Shown: positions 26,247 through 35,260 of the stretch, in pieces
Layout: every line of letters starts with the position of its first letter
Numbering within the stretch: the first letter of the stretch is position 1
From: Bacillus sp. ISL-55
GTDB lineage: Bacteria; Bacillota; Bacilli; Bacillales; Cytobacillaceae
Reading direction: 5' to 3'
Assembly (NCBI RefSeq): GCF_018613155.1
Contig: NZ_JAGGQU010000014.1
Span: 58,658 to 97,442 of the forward strand
DNA: 38,785 nt
The notes under the pieces: model-generated
The model's database searches: none
What the model was told of the DNA's origin: nothing
Seen by the model: the letters and a program-made list of their open reading frames with translations, nothing else
Program-made: the position numbers and the translations under genes

Positions 26247-27479
26247 TTAATTCGTCTTAACAGCTTCGGAGTATAACTCAAATGCTTCATGCAATGATTC
26301 GACTGCATTTACCATTTGCTTTTCTTCAACTACGGTGGAGACTTTGATTTCTGATGTGCTAACCATCTTCACCTGGATACCGTGTCCTTCAAGGACTTCA
26401 AACATTTTGGCGGCTACGCCTGGATTGGAAACCATTCCGGAACCTACAATCGACACCTTTGCCAGGCCGGTTTCGGATTCGACCGCTTGGTAGTTCAATG
26501 CTTCTTTATTGCGTTCCAATACGTCCAGTACCTCCGGGAGGTCGTTGCTCTTAATGGAGAAGGAAATATTGGCTAACCCTGCTTCAGTACGGCTCTGGAC
26601 GATGATGTCGACATTGATATGGTTCTGTGCAAGTGTTGTGAATATAGTAGAAAGTCCTCTTAGTGAAGTGCTTACTCCAAGAACTGATACTCTCGTGATT
26701 TGGTCTTCAAACGCTACTCCGCGTACGATTAAATTCTGTTCCATTTCATTTTCCTCCTCGATGATCGTGCCTCTTTCTTTCTCCATACTGGATCTTACTT
26801 CAAGCGGCAATCCATAGTTTTTCGCGAATTCCACTGCACGAGGGTGGAGCACACCTGCACCCAGGTTTGCCAACTCTAGCATTTCATCATATGAAACACT
26901 CAGCAATTTTCTCGCGCTTTTCACATATCTTGGGTCAGTCGTGAACACGCCAGTCACATCTGTATAGATATCGCATTTATCCGCCTTCAAAGCCGCCGCA
27001 AGTGCTACTGCTGTGGTATCTGACCCGCCGCGTCCAAGTGTGGTGATTTCACCATCATCAGTGACCCCCTGGAATCCCGCGACAATGACCACCTTGCCAC
27101 TCTCTAAATCATTGGCAATCCTGTCAGTCTCAATATCGACAATCCGGGCGTTCCCGTGGACAGCCTCCGTTTTGATTCCAGCCTGCCAGCCAGTATAGGA
27201 AACGGCATCAATGCCATTTTGCGCCAATGCCATGGAAAAGAGTGCAATGGTAATTTGCTCTCCTGTTGTCAAAAGCATATCCATTTCTCTTTTTGATGGC
27301 GCGCTGGAAATATCATTCGCCATATCCACAAGATGGTCCGTCGTCTTGCCCATTGCTGAGACAACTACTACCACATTGTTGCCGTTCTGCAGTTCTTCCG
27401 CTGTCCTGCTTGCAGCGTTCCTGATTCTTTCGACATTGCCAACCGATGTTCCGCCAAATTTCTGTACAATCAATCCCAT
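26247..27479 (-). CDS. lysC: Aspartokinase II, lysine-sensitive (alpha subunit, with in-frame beta subunit)
   Basis: The 410-residue enzyme phosphorylates aspartate, the first step to lysine, diaminopimelate, methionine and threonine. The kinase domain begins MGLIVQKFGGTSVG and shows VVVVSAMGKTTD, the TGEQ and YTGWQAG substrate stretches, and GRGGSDTTAVALA. Two ACT domains fill about 265-410. B. subtilis LysC starts at the same point and has 408 residues. An upstream in-frame extension runs back into the riboswitch terminator region and is not coding. A second product, the beta subunit (165 residues), is expected from Met246. The gene is controlled by a lysine riboswitch. Confidence 0.97.
   Translation of the reverse strand: MGLIVQKFGGTSVGNVERIRNAASRTAEELQNGNNVVVVVSAMGKTTDHLVDMANDISSAPSKREMDMLLTTGEQITIALFSMALAQNGIDAVSYTGWQAGIKTEAVHGNARIVDIETDRIANDLESGKVVIVAGFQGVTDDGEITTLGRGGSDTTAVALAAALKADKCDIYTDVTGVFTTDPRYVKSARKLLSVSYDEMLELANLGAGVLHPRAVEFAKNYGLPLEVRSSMEKERGTIIEEENEMEQNLIVRGVAFEDQITRVSVLGVSTSLRGLSTIFTTLAQNHINVDIIVQSRTEAGLANISFSIKSNDLPEVLDVLERNKEALNYQAVESETGLAKVSIVGSGMVSNPGVAAKMFEVLEGHGIQVKMVSTSEIKVSTVVEEKQMVNAVESLHEAFELYSEAVKTN
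26742..26758 (-). promoter_or_regulatory. Internal ribosome binding site and start for the LysC beta subunit
   Basis: Within lysC, AGGAGG (26758-26753) is followed after 8 nt by an in-frame ATG (26744-26742) that is codon 246. B. subtilis makes its 163-residue beta subunit from an internal start at the same codon number. The predicted product here has 165 residues, covering both ACT domains, and would pair with alpha in an alpha2-beta2 enzyme. Confidence 0.88.
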
Positions 27480-27581
27480 TAGGTTCCCCTGCCTCTTCAT
27501 TCTGTATTTTGCCTCTAATAGAGTTTCATGGCCACGCCGCATATGTAACTTTTCCCGGTCCTTCATTAAAAAAAGGTCCAT

Positions 27582-27822
27582 AAAAACAGAAAAAGCAATG
27601 GAAGTGGCTCCCATTGCTTGATAAACGTGTATATACGCTGCAACATGAGATAGCACTCCAAGATGGCAATCTTGACAATCCAGCGTTTATTCAACGCAGG
27701 ACCAGCGAGAAAATCGATAGGCATTTCCCCACTTCGGCAAACATCCCCTTTCAAAGTCCATCCTCGAATCCTACAATTCTCCTGACTTTTACTCTTGAAG
27801 TTCGCACCTCTATCTTCACTTT
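27582..27822 (-). promoter_or_regulatory. Lysine riboswitch (L box) with terminator, upstream of lysC
   Basis: The minus strand carries the invariant aptamer stretch AGAGGTGCGAACTTCAAGAG and ends the five-helix core with GTCAAGA ... TCTTGGAGTGCTATCTC. The peripheral stem CCAGCG / CGCTGG lies between. A terminator stem AAGCAATGG / CCATTGCTT (27619-27611 and 27601-27593) followed by TTTTTCTGTTTTT forms the expression platform, so lysine should cause premature termination. Confidence 0.97.
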
Positions 27823-27858
27823 AATGCTCTAAAGTGATAGCTATATGAAATTTTTATC

Positions 27859-27864
27859 ATTATA
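27859..27864 (-). promoter_or_regulatory. Likely -10 box of the lysC leader
   Basis: A perfect TATAAT preceded by TGTGC lies about 40 bp upstream of the aptamer, just after the uvrC stop codon. No good -35 hexamer is seen at 16-18 bp, so the full promoter remains uncertain. Confidence 0.55.
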
Positions 27865-27889
27865 GCACACCTAAAAATAGAATGCTACA

Positions 27890-29662
27890 TTAATTCTGTA
27901 ATTTCTGATATAGTTCCTCCGCAACATTAGCTGGAAGGCCGGCAGCATTCAGCTCTTCCAAAGTGGCTTCTCTCATCTTTTTCACCGAACCGAAATGCTT
28001 CAACAGTGCTTTCTTGCGTTTTTCGCCAATGCCCGGGATATCATCAAGCAGTGACTGAAAGGCACTTTTGCCTCTTAACTGGCGGTGGAAGGTAATCGCG
28101 AACCGGTGGACTTCATCCTGGATTCTTTGCAGCAGATAAAACTCCTGGCTGTTTCGCGGCAGTTCTATTACCTGTAGCGGGTTGCCATACAGCAGCTGAG
28201 AAGTCCTGTGCTTGTCATCCTTCGCTAAACCGGCAATAGGAATGTCAAGTCCAAGTTCATTCTCCAGCACATCACGCGCGGATTCAATATGTCCTTTTCC
28301 GCCATCGATGATAATCAAATCCGGCAGCGGCAGTCCCTCTTTCAAGACACGAGTATACCTGCGCCTCACGACTTCCCTCATCGATTCATAGTCATCCGGA
28401 CCTTTAACTGACTTAATTTTATATTTGCGATATTCTCTTTTTTCTGGCTTGCCGTCGATAAAGACAATCATCGCGGATACCGGATCTGTTCCCTGGATAT
28501 TGGAGTTATCAAAAGACTCAATGCGATGAGGAGTGTAAATGCCCATTTGCTGGCCAAGATTTTCAACAGCCTTGATTGTCCGCTCCTCATCACGGTCAAT
28601 TAACGAAAATTTCTCTGTCAGGGCGATACTGGCATTTTTGGACGCTAAATGGACGAGCTCCTTTTTCTTTCCGCGCTGCGGTTTCAGCACTTTCACTTCA
28701 AGCAGTCCCTCTGCCAATTCCAGGTCCACGCCCTCTGGAACCAATACTTCCTTCGGCTTGAAATGCTCATTTTTTGAGTAAAATTGGCCCAGGTATGTGA
28801 GGATATCTTCTTCAGGTTCATTGTGGATCGGGAACATTGAAACCTCTCGTTCGATCAACTTTCCCTGACGGATAAAGAAGACCTGAACACACATCCAGCC
28901 CTTGTCGACAGCATAGCCAAACACATCCCGGTCCGTAAAGTCTGTCGTCGTCATCTTCTGCTTTTCCATCGTTGCCTCAATATGGGCGATCTTGTCCCGA
29001 AATTCCTTGGCACGTTCAAAATCAAGTTCTTCGGCAGCCGCAGCCATTTTCACCGTCAAATCTTCCTTGATTTCTTTATATCCCCCGTTGAGGAACCGCG
29101 TAATCTCATCTGTAATCTGCTTATACTCTTCCTTGCTTACGTCCTTGACGCAGGGAGCAAGACACTGCCCCATATGATAATAAAGGCAGACACGGTCGGG
29201 CAGAGTCGAGCACTTACGGAGCGGATAAATCCTGTCCAGCAGCTTTTTCGTCTCATTCGCCGCCTGTACATTGGGATATGGCCCGAAGTATTTGCCGCTA
29301 TCCTTCTTTACTTTTCTAGTAATGATCAGCTTTGGATGCCTTTCTGCCGTCAGCTTGATGAATGGATAGCTCTTGTCATCCTTTAGCATGATGTTGTATT
29401 TTGGATCATATTTCTTGATCAGGTTTATTTCTAGAAGCAGCGCTTCCATGTCGGAGGAGGTGACGATATACTCAAAATCCTCAATTTCATTAACAAGGCG
29501 CAGCGTTTTGCCGTCATGCGATCCTGTAAAATAAGAACGCACCCTGTTCTTCAATACTTTCGCTTTCCCAACGTAAATGATCGTCCCCTGCCTGTCCTTC
29601 ATTAAATAACAACCTGGCTGCGCAGGGAGAAGAGCAAGTTTATTCCTGATTTGTTCATTCAT
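27890..29662 (-). CDS. uvrC: Excinuclease ABC subunit C
   Basis: The 590-residue nuclease makes both incisions in nucleotide excision repair after UvrAB damage recognition. The GIY-YIG domain is at the N-terminus ([17 protein letters not shown], about 16-35). A UVR motif for UvrB contact lies near 200-235, an RNase H-like nuclease domain at about 370-530 ([21 protein letters not shown]), and helix-hairpin-helix motifs at the C-terminus ([16 protein letters not shown]). The ATG at 29662 has AGGAGGTG at 8 nt; a GTG three codons earlier overlaps that site. In B. subtilis trxA precedes it; here a membrane glycosyltransferase-like gene lies 15 nt upstream instead. Confidence 0.98.
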   Translation of the reverse strand: MNEQIRNKLALLPAQPGCYLMKDRQGTIIYVGKAKVLKNRVRSYFTGSHDGKTLRLVNEIEDFEYIVTSSDMEALLLEINLIKKYDPKYNIMLKDDKSYPFIKLTAERHPKLIITRKVKKDSGKYFGPYPNVQAANETKKLLDRIYPLRKCSTLPDRVCLYYHMGQCLAPCVKDVSKEEYKQITDEITRFLNGGYKEIKEDLTVKMAAAAEELDFERAKEFRDKIAHIEATMEKQKMTTTDFTDRDVFGYAVDKGWMCVQVFFIRQGKLIEREVSMFPIHNEPEEDILTYLGQFYSKNEHFKPKEVLVPEGVDLELAEGLLEVKVLKPQRGKKKELVHLASKNASIALTEKFSLIDRDEERTIKAVENLGQQMGIYTPHRIESFDNSNIQGTDPVSAMIVFIDGKPEKREYRKYKIKSVKGPDDYESMREVVRRRYTRVLKEGLPLPDLIIIDGGKGHIESARDVLENELGLDIPIAGLAKDDKHRTSQLLYGNPLQVIELPRNSQEFYLLQRIQDEVHRFAITFHRQLRGKSAFQSLLDDIPGIGEKRKKALLKHFGSVKKMREATLEELNAAGLPANVAEELYQKLQN

Positions 29663-29677
29663 GCCGTTCACCTCCTG

Positions 29678-31141
29678 TTACGGTGTCCATTTATATAGAA
29701 TAATCTTATGATAGACTGGGTCAAAAATTTTATCTGACGTAAATGTTTCTACCTTCTCAAGCTTCCCTCCAGGTTCAAAGCCCTGGGAACGGAAGCCGTC
29801 AACAACACTGTTTGTTAAATAAATCGTCTTCCCTTTATATAGCCCCTGATCGTGAAGGAAAATCTTATAAGTATAGATTCGTTTATGCGGATAAGGCATT
29901 TTTAAAAACTGCAAAACTCTTGTTTCTTCCCAAGTATAAAGAATGAAATCCTCTTGCTGCTCTTCAAGATAATCGGCAAGCTGATAAACAGCCGGCTCTA
30001 ATTCAGCTTGATTTTGCAAATAATCCGAAGAAATCATTGCCTGGGCAATGATAACGACGATTACCAGAACACCGGCATAGCCCCCTGACCATTTTTTCAA
30101 ATAGATAGTCAGACCAAGAAACGCGAGCAACAGCGCAATCGGCAGGATATGCCTCGGCTTATCAATATTCTGGGCGAAAAGTGCCCAAACAGCATAGGCG
30201 AACAGCAGCAAAGTACCCAAATGAAAGCTGCCTTCTTTATAAATTTTCCTGTTCGATGCTGGCAAAAAAATTAAGATGCCGATAACTATATATAATACCA
30301 TCAAAACAGTTGTTCGTGAAAAGATTCCCCACCATAAAATGTTGGTAAACAGGAATGTTTTCATCCTTGCCCAAATGGACAGTTCATTGGATACCGAAGT
30401 GCCTCCCCATTCCTGAAAATGCCCTCCAGTAAACCCAAAAGCAAGCTCGAGGAAATTAACGATCCCACCTTCAGAAATGACTAGCGCTCCAACCCAGATT
30501 AACTGGAACAATCCAGCGATGAGCACATATTTGACAACACCGCCCAGGGCAATCTCCCTTTTTGCCCATTTTCTATATATAAGATATACAAGTCCGATGC
30601 CCATCGGAATGTAGCTCAGCCTGATACCCAACAGAATACTGAATAAAAACAGTGGAAGCAGCATCCATTTGCCAGCCGGCCTCGACTCTGCTGCGGCGAT
30701 GCTCCAGAAGTACCACCAAAAAGCAGCAAGTGCTGCACCCTCTGACATTGGCTGGTTCACAATGATCAGTGGATAACTGGCAGTATAAATTGCAGCCGCG
30801 ACAAGAAAGGCACTTACACCGGGAATATATCTTTTACCGAGGAAATAAACAGGCAAAATCGAGCTGCCGTAAACCAGCACATTAAATAAAACCAATGCCT
30901 GATTTGAGGTTTCTGCCAAAGAATTGACAAGCATGCCCCCAAAAATAAAGTATGGATAACCGGGAAAATGCGGCTGCATCGCTCGCAAGTCATACCTGTC
31001 CATTGCCAGGGTAAAGTCAACTTGGTCCCAGGAAGATACGAATGGATTAAGTGAACTCAACTGGTCGACGAAAATGTAAAGGACCGCCAGTAAACTCAGT
31101 CCAACCATGATTACTCTGTTCAATTTTTCTAAATTCATCAT
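29678..31141 (-). CDS. Polytopic membrane protein, probable GT-C fold glycosyltransferase
   Basis: The 487-residue protein has about ten to eleven transmembrane segments and a soluble C-terminal tail of about 110 residues. The first outside loop contains S-W-D-Q-V-D-F-T-L-A near residues 37-46, the place where GT-C enzymes of the ArnT/PMT type carry catalytic acidic residues, followed by H-F-P-G-Y-P. Such enzymes use polyprenyl-phosphate sugars as donors outside the membrane. The exact family and acceptor are not identified. No strong ribosome site precedes the start, and the FTR1 terminator lies only about 40 bp upstream, so its promoter is unclear. It is close enough to uvrC to be co-transcribed. 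Confidence 0.7.
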   Translation of the reverse strand: MMNLEKLNRVIMVGLSLLAVLYIFVDQLSSLNPFVSSWDQVDFTLAMDRYDLRAMQPHFPGYPYFIFGGMLVNSLAETSNQALVLFNVLVYGSSILPVYFLGKRYIPGVSAFLVAAAIYTASYPLIIVNQPMSEGAALAAFWWYFWSIAAAESRPAGKWMLLPLFLFSILLGIRLSYIPMGIGLVYLIYRKWAKREIALGGVVKYVLIAGLFQLIWVGALVISEGGIVNFLELAFGFTGGHFQEWGGTSVSNELSIWARMKTFLFTNILWWGIFSRTTVLMVLYIVIGILIFLPASNRKIYKEGSFHLGTLLLFAYAVWALFAQNIDKPRHILPIALLLAFLGLTIYLKKWSGGYAGVLVIVVIIAQAMISSDYLQNQAELEPAVYQLADYLEEQQEDFILYTWEETRVLQFLKMPYPHKRIYTYKIFLHDQGLYKGKTIYLTNSVVDGFRSQGFEPGGKLEKVETFTSDKIFDPVYHKIILYKWTP

Positions 31142-31183
31142 TTTGCATCAACTAACTTTCCAGGGGAATCGTTTTTACGTATG

Positions 31184-31216
31184 AAAAAAGTACAAGGAAA
31201 TTCCCTGTACTTTTTT
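31184..31216. terminator. Bidirectional-looking terminator after the FTR1 gene
   Basis: AAAAAAGTACA-GG pairs with its complement ending in TGTACTTTTTT, giving a long stem with A-run and T-run on either side. It lies 35 nt downstream of the FTR1 stop codon and ends the iron module transcript. Confidence 0.9.
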
Positions 31217-31250
31217 GGAGAGAGGATCATGAAGCCTCGAATCTGATTGA

Positions 31251-32180
31251 TTATTTAGCTTGCGGGTTCAATACTACTTTCTTATTCTCTGCAGCATTGT
31301 TTTCAACAGCCTTCACTTTTTTAGGGCTGCGTGATGAAGTCAGCAGGTAGATCGCCCCAAAGTATCCGATATACGCAATGACTTCTTCGATCGAAGGCAT
31401 CGATGAGTATCCAAACAGAGCCTTCAGGAAGATGCCCACATCACCAGAGATAAGCGGAGCAACACCAGTATCACGGAGGTAATGTGCGTAATCAATTGGA
31501 TGTTCAGGCAATAGCCATGTAATATCGTACACATGATACATTACGCTGCCAATCATGTTGACATCCTGCATCATTGAAATCGCCTGAACTAGCAATCCGG
31601 CAGAAATCAGGATGATGAATGCGCCAGTGATTTGGAAGAAGGTCTTCAGCTTAACCTTCATCGTTCCTTTGAAGAACATGTATGAGACAGCGATCGCAAT
31701 CAGTGTACCCGTAATTGCTCCCCATCCCTGCATGGCTGCACCGATGTTGCCGCCTGTGATTGCCGCAAAGAAGAAGACAGTCTCAATACCTTCACGCAAG
31801 ACGACAAGGAATGAATGGATGACCATCCCGACAATGTTTCCTGTCGAAATGAACTTGTTCATTTTGCCTTCCATGTTTCCTTTAAGATCTTTACTGTGGC
31901 TAGCCATCCAGAATACCATTTGGGTCAAGAGGATGGTCGACACAATCATGATTCCGATTTTCAGGTAAATCTCACTGCCCATTGCCGCGAATCCGGTGAA
32001 TACGACCTGGAACAGGATTGCTACCCCGATGCTTGCAAGTATTGCAAGTGCTGCCCCGAGCCATACATACTTCGTATACTTAGGATTACCTGTCCTCTTT
32101 AAGTATGTTGTGATGATTCCAATAATTAATAACGCTTCTAATACTTCACGAAAAGTAATCAATAATGCTTGAACTTCCAT
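31251..32180 (-). CDS. FTR1/EfeU-family high-affinity iron permease
   Basis: The 309-residue protein has seven predicted transmembrane segments and the two FTR1 iron-transport motifs: REVLE at 11-15 (usual form REGLE) and REGIE at 129-133. It would move iron across the cytoplasmic membrane. Many Bacillus FTR1 proteins, such as YwbL, carry an extracytoplasmic N-terminal domain in the same chain; here that part is absent and a similar domain is encoded by the gene just upstream. The ATG at 32180 has AGGGGAG at 8 nt; a TTG seven codons earlier overlaps the ribosome site. EfeO and EfeB genes are not present nearby. A Fur-controlled promoter upstream should drive both genes. Confidence 0.92.
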   Translation of the reverse strand: MEVQALLITFREVLEALLIIGIITTYLKRTGNPKYTKYVWLGAALAILASIGVAILFQVVFTGFAAMGSEIYLKIGIMIVSTILLTQMVFWMASHSKDLKGNMEGKMNKFISTGNIVGMVIHSFLVVLREGIETVFFFAAITGGNIGAAMQGWGAITGTLIAIAVSYMFFKGTMKVKLKTFFQITGAFIILISAGLLVQAISMMQDVNMIGSVMYHVYDITWLLPEHPIDYAHYLRDTGVAPLISGDVGIFLKALFGYSSMPSIEEVIAYIGYFGAIYLLTSSRSPKKVKAVENNAAENKKVVLNPQAK

Positions 32181-32215
32181 TGCTGATTCTCCCCTCTCCA
32201 AGGTGTCATCAAAAT

Positions 32216-32968
32216 TTATGATCTTCTTCTCTTTATACCAATAACGACAATCGCACCAATGACCACGACAATCAGGATCAAAGGAATCCAGTTACGGATA
32301 TTCGAACGATCTGTCCAGTCCTTTTTGCCAGGGCCTTCTTCTTCTTCTGTATCTGTAAAATGGCCGACTTCCAGGCTTGGAAGATCGAATTCATCTTGCA
32401 AGGTGTTCAGGATTTCTTCTTTCTTCTCTTTAAAAACATTTATGTCAGAAGGTTTCTTCCCTACTCCAAAGAGTCCGGGATTCCCTAGTGCTTCCAGTGC
32501 AGCATCAAAGTCAGCCTTTATTGCTTTATCTGTTTCAGGGTTACTTGCTTCAACCTTTGGCGAAAGCGCTTGATATGTAGCAAAACCTTTTGCCAGCAGC
32601 TTCTTTGATGTATCATACTCCTCAAAGCTCTTTTCAATACTTTCAAGCCTTCTTGCAACATTCAGCACGAGAAGTTTTTCCATATTCTCAATCGTTGCTT
32701 CTTTATCTTCTTCTTCCAAACTTTTCATGATAACTTCCCCTGGCTCGGTTCCCATATGCATATCAATCTCTTCTTTAACCGTTTCAAACAGGGATGTTGC
32801 AGCCGAGAAGTTTGGAGGGTCCTCATCCAGTTTCAACTGCATTTCCTTATAGACTTCTGCGACTTTCTCTTCATTGGGATCCCCATATGAATAGGCATTG
32901 GCAGACAAAGGAATACTGTTAATGAGAATCAATATCAATGAAAAACAAAAAAATATGGCTTTTTTCAT
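32216..32968 (-). CDS. Membrane-anchored extracytoplasmic protein, partner of the FTR1 permease
   Basis: The 250-residue protein has a signal peptide (1-25, ending SANA-YS), a mostly helical acidic outside domain of about 190 residues, and one C-terminal transmembrane segment (about 224-244) followed by KRRRS. The domain resembles the N-terminal outside domain of longer FTR1 permeases (LLVLNVARRLESIE, QALSPKVE). The gene lies 35 nt before the FTR1 gene and is the first behind a Fur box, so it probably binds or delivers iron to the permease. AGGAGGG precedes the ATG at 32968; an in-frame extension upstream consists of the translated Fur box and is not real. Confidence 0.8.
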   Translation of the reverse strand: MKKAIFFCFSLILILINSIPLSANAYSYGDPNEEKVAEVYKEMQLKLDEDPPNFSAATSLFETVKEEIDMHMGTEPGEVIMKSLEEEDKEATIENMEKLLVLNVARRLESIEKSFEEYDTSKKLLAKGFATYQALSPKVEASNPETDKAIKADFDAALEALGNPGLFGVGKKPSDINVFKEKKEEILNTLQDEFDLPSLEVGHFTDTEEEEGPGKKDWTDRSNIRNWIPLILIVVVIGAIVVIGIKRRRS

Positions 32969-32989
32969 TTGCTGTTTCCCTCCTACAAT

Positions 32990-33008
32990 GATAATGATAA
33001 TGATTATC
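32990..33008. promoter_or_regulatory. Fur box for the FTR1 module
   Basis: GATAATGATAATGATTATC matches 18 of 19 positions of the Fur consensus GATAATGATAATCATTATC. It covers the -10 region of the predicted promoter, so iron-loaded Fur should block transcription. Confidence 0.93.
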
Positions 33009-33022
33009 AATATGGATGTCAA
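32994..33022 (-). promoter_or_regulatory. Sigma-A promoter of the FTR1 module
   Basis: A perfect TTGACA (33022-33017) and TATCAT (32999-32994) are spaced by 17 bp. The -35 overlaps the stop codon of the preceding glycosyltransferase gene, so the module has a private promoter although it lies directly behind another operon. Confidence 0.85.
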
Positions 33023-33804
33023 TCATATTTGACAATCGTCACTTTTTTGTCACTATTTTTACTGTTTTTAGCTTGGGATTGATCTGCTCCAGCTACCTTG
33101 GAGACAGGCCTGGACATTTCACGGTACACAGCCGGAACGACATTCGTCATATATTTCTTGAAGGAAATGAACGATGTTCCAGTGGTCCTGACCCTGTATT
33201 TAATCGGCACTTCCAGCACCCTGAATCCTTTTCTGACCAGATTGAGTGTCAATACCTGTGCATAATTGTAATCATGGATAATTTCAGCATGCTGCAGCAC
33301 TTTTCTTGAAAAAGCCCTCATTCCCGATTGGCCATCATACAGCCACTTTCTTAACAATAATGTTTGCAGGAAGGTGAAAAAATAATTCCCCATCCTGCGA
33401 TGAAATTTCATTCCTTTTATCGTGCCCATAAAACGGGAACCCATTGTATAATCTGTTTCTCCATTTAGTATTGGCTTAACAATGTCCGGGATTTGCCATG
33501 CGGGATATTCGCCATCAGCATCAATCATGACGCCGACATCAGCCCCCATGCTAAAACATTCCTCCATGCCTTTTCTTACCGCGGCTCCCAGGCCGCGGTT
33601 TTTATCAAAGCTTATGATATGGTCAGCTCCAGCTTTTTTCGCTTCCGCAACCGTGGCATCTGTTGAGCCATCATCAATGACCAGCACTTCCACTTGATCA
33701 GCACCGGCAAAACTGCGTGGAATGTTCCCAATTACTTCACCAATTGATTCTTCTTCGTTGAAAGCCGGCAAAAATACGATTACTTTACTCAATTTAATTC
33801 TCAT
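33019..33804 (-). CDS. Family 2 glycosyltransferase, polyprenyl-phosphate sugar synthase type
   Basis: The 261-residue GT-A enzyme starts VIVFLPAFNEEESIGEVI, then shows the nucleotide-binding DDGSTD (44-49) and the metal-binding D95-A-D97 in IDADGEYP. This pattern is typical of dolichol- or undecaprenyl-phosphate mannose/glucose synthases (DPM1-like). There is no membrane anchor, but the C-terminal tail is basic and Ser/Asn-rich. It probably transfers a sugar from a nucleotide to a lipid phosphate at the cytoplasmic face. The start overlaps the phosphodiesterase gene by 11 bp; AGAAGG lies very close to the ATG, so a TTG four codons on is an alternative. Confidence 0.85.
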   Translation of the reverse strand: MRIKLSKVIVFLPAFNEEESIGEVIGNIPRSFAGADQVEVLVIDDGSTDATVAEAKKAGADHIISFDKNRGLGAAVRKGMEECFSMGADVGVMIDADGEYPAWQIPDIVKPILNGETDYTMGSRFMGTIKGMKFHRRMGNYFFTFLQTLLLRKWLYDGQSGMRAFSRKVLQHAEIIHDYNYAQVLTLNLVRKGFRVLEVPIKYRVRTTGTSFISFKKYMTNVVPAVYREMSRPVSKVAGADQSQAKNSKNSDKKVTIVKYD

Positions 33805-35260
33805 CCTTCTCTGCTTTTATTGCATCCTGTAAAACTTTCCCCCTGCTGCTGGATGGATATGGCGCACCCATGAGATAGGAAATGGTCGGTGCCAGTGAAA
33901 CCAGACTATGTTTTTCCTGGACTTTAACTCCTCTGGCAATATGCGGACCATTCATAAAAAATGGAACAAACCGTTCTCCTTCATCAAGATGACCGTGCCC
34001 GCCGATGCCATCTGCTTGTCCATGGTCGGCACATACTACAAGTGTCGTGTTCTCCATTTTCCCTTCCGCTTCCAGCCAGTGAACAAAGTCTTTAATCAGC
34101 GCGTCAGCTTCTTCGATTTTTTCAATATAATCATCATAGAGGACGCCGCGGCTATGACCAACCTGGTCTGTACCGATCATCTGGACAATGAATAAATCCG
34201 GATCCTGTTCATCCATGATTTTTCTTGCCCTCGCAAGCATGTTTGTATCTGCTTTATCCTTATGCATGACAGCTGTAACTGTCTCGACATCACTGCCCAT
34301 CGCATCGACGAGGTGCGCAATGCCAAGGAGTCTCCCTCTTTTGCCCACTTTGCGAAGCGAGTCAAAAATTGTTTCTGTGTTGACTCCAAGCTTATAGACC
34401 ATATTGGATTTAATGCCATGCTCAAATGGATAGGTCCCGGTGAACATGGAACTAAAGCAAACAACGGTCCTTGCAGGATACAGTGTTTCCATATTCAAGT
34501 ATTCAGTCCCGTTCTCTTTTAGCTGATCGAGGAACGGTGTATTTGCTTCATAAAACCTTTCTTTCCTCATACCATCGATGACGATGACAATCACCTTGTC
34601 CGAAAGTCCATTTTCAGGTATTTCAGGTCCCTCATCCTTTGTGTAGGTTTCGTACGCCTTTGGCTTCCAGTCAAACAAATACCTGTGGAGAATGAAGGCA
34701 AAGAGGAGAATAAAGCCGTAAAAAACAGCAATATCAAAAAACGGTAAATTCGCACCAGCAGTTAAGGTACTGAATGACAGTTCCCAGAGAGAAAGCAGCA
34801 GGAAAACTTTCGGAAGCTGCTCCTGGGCATTGCCGCTGGTAGAGTCACTATTTTTCAAAACAAGCTTCCAAAATCTCGTGAAGTTAAGCCAGGAAGTGCC
34901 TATCCTGAGGTGATAATAAAACGTGCCCCAGAAAAACACTGTAAAGAAAAAGTATAATCCAGCAGCGAAAAGCAACAGATTTATATTAAGGTCAGGCCAA
35001 ACGATGATGAAAACGACAAGTGGAATCCACAGATAGTTTCTCAAAAAAAGCGGAAAATCATAAACAAAATACATGATGAATAACGGCAGCACAGTCAATA
35101 GCGCAAGCAGAAACTCTGTGAGCGCAGCTGTATTGCCCAAATCTCCGAGGTGAAATAATACCATTGTGCCAACTGTAAAAATTGGCGTGAAAGGCTTCCC
35201 TTCATTAAGTAAATTCCAGCTTCGGGCCGCGAATTTCTCAAACTTTGAAGCACTTTTCAT
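33794..35260 (-). CDS. Membrane-bound type I phosphodiesterase / alkaline phosphatase superfamily
   Basis: The 488-residue protein has about six transmembrane segments in residues 25-195 and then a nucleotide pyrophosphatase/phosphodiesterase domain. Metal and nucleophile residues are visible: Asp229 (VIDGMR), Thr265 (PARTVVCFS), the acid and His in IGTDQVGHSRG, and the pair ADHG and GGHGHL. Related enzymes hydrolyse phosphodiesters or move phospho-substituents on lipids and glycans. The catalytic domain follows the last membrane segment. It shares an ATGA overlap with the upstream gene and overlaps the glycosyltransferase downstream, so a joint role is likely. The substrate is unknown. Confidence 0.82.
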   Translation of the reverse strand: MKSASKFEKFAARSWNLLNEGKPFTPIFTVGTMVLFHLGDLGNTAALTEFLLALLTVLPLFIMYFVYDFPLFLRNYLWIPLVVFIIVWPDLNINLLLFAAGLYFFFTVFFWGTFYYHLRIGTSWLNFTRFWKLVLKNSDSTSGNAQEQLPKVFLLLSLWELSFSTLTAGANLPFFDIAVFYGFILLFAFILHRYLFDWKPKAYETYTKDEGPEIPENGLSDKVIVIVIDGMRKERFYEANTPFLDQLKENGTEYLNMETLYPARTVVCFSSMFTGTYPFEHGIKSNMVYKLGVNTETIFDSLRKVGKRGRLLGIAHLVDAMGSDVETVTAVMHKDKADTNMLARARKIMDEQDPDLFIVQMIGTDQVGHSRGVLYDDYIEKIEEADALIKDFVHWLEAEGKMENTTLVVCADHGQADGIGGHGHLDEGERFVPFFMNGPHIARGVKVQEKHSLVSLAPTISYLMGAPYPSSSRGKVLQDAIKAEKDEN

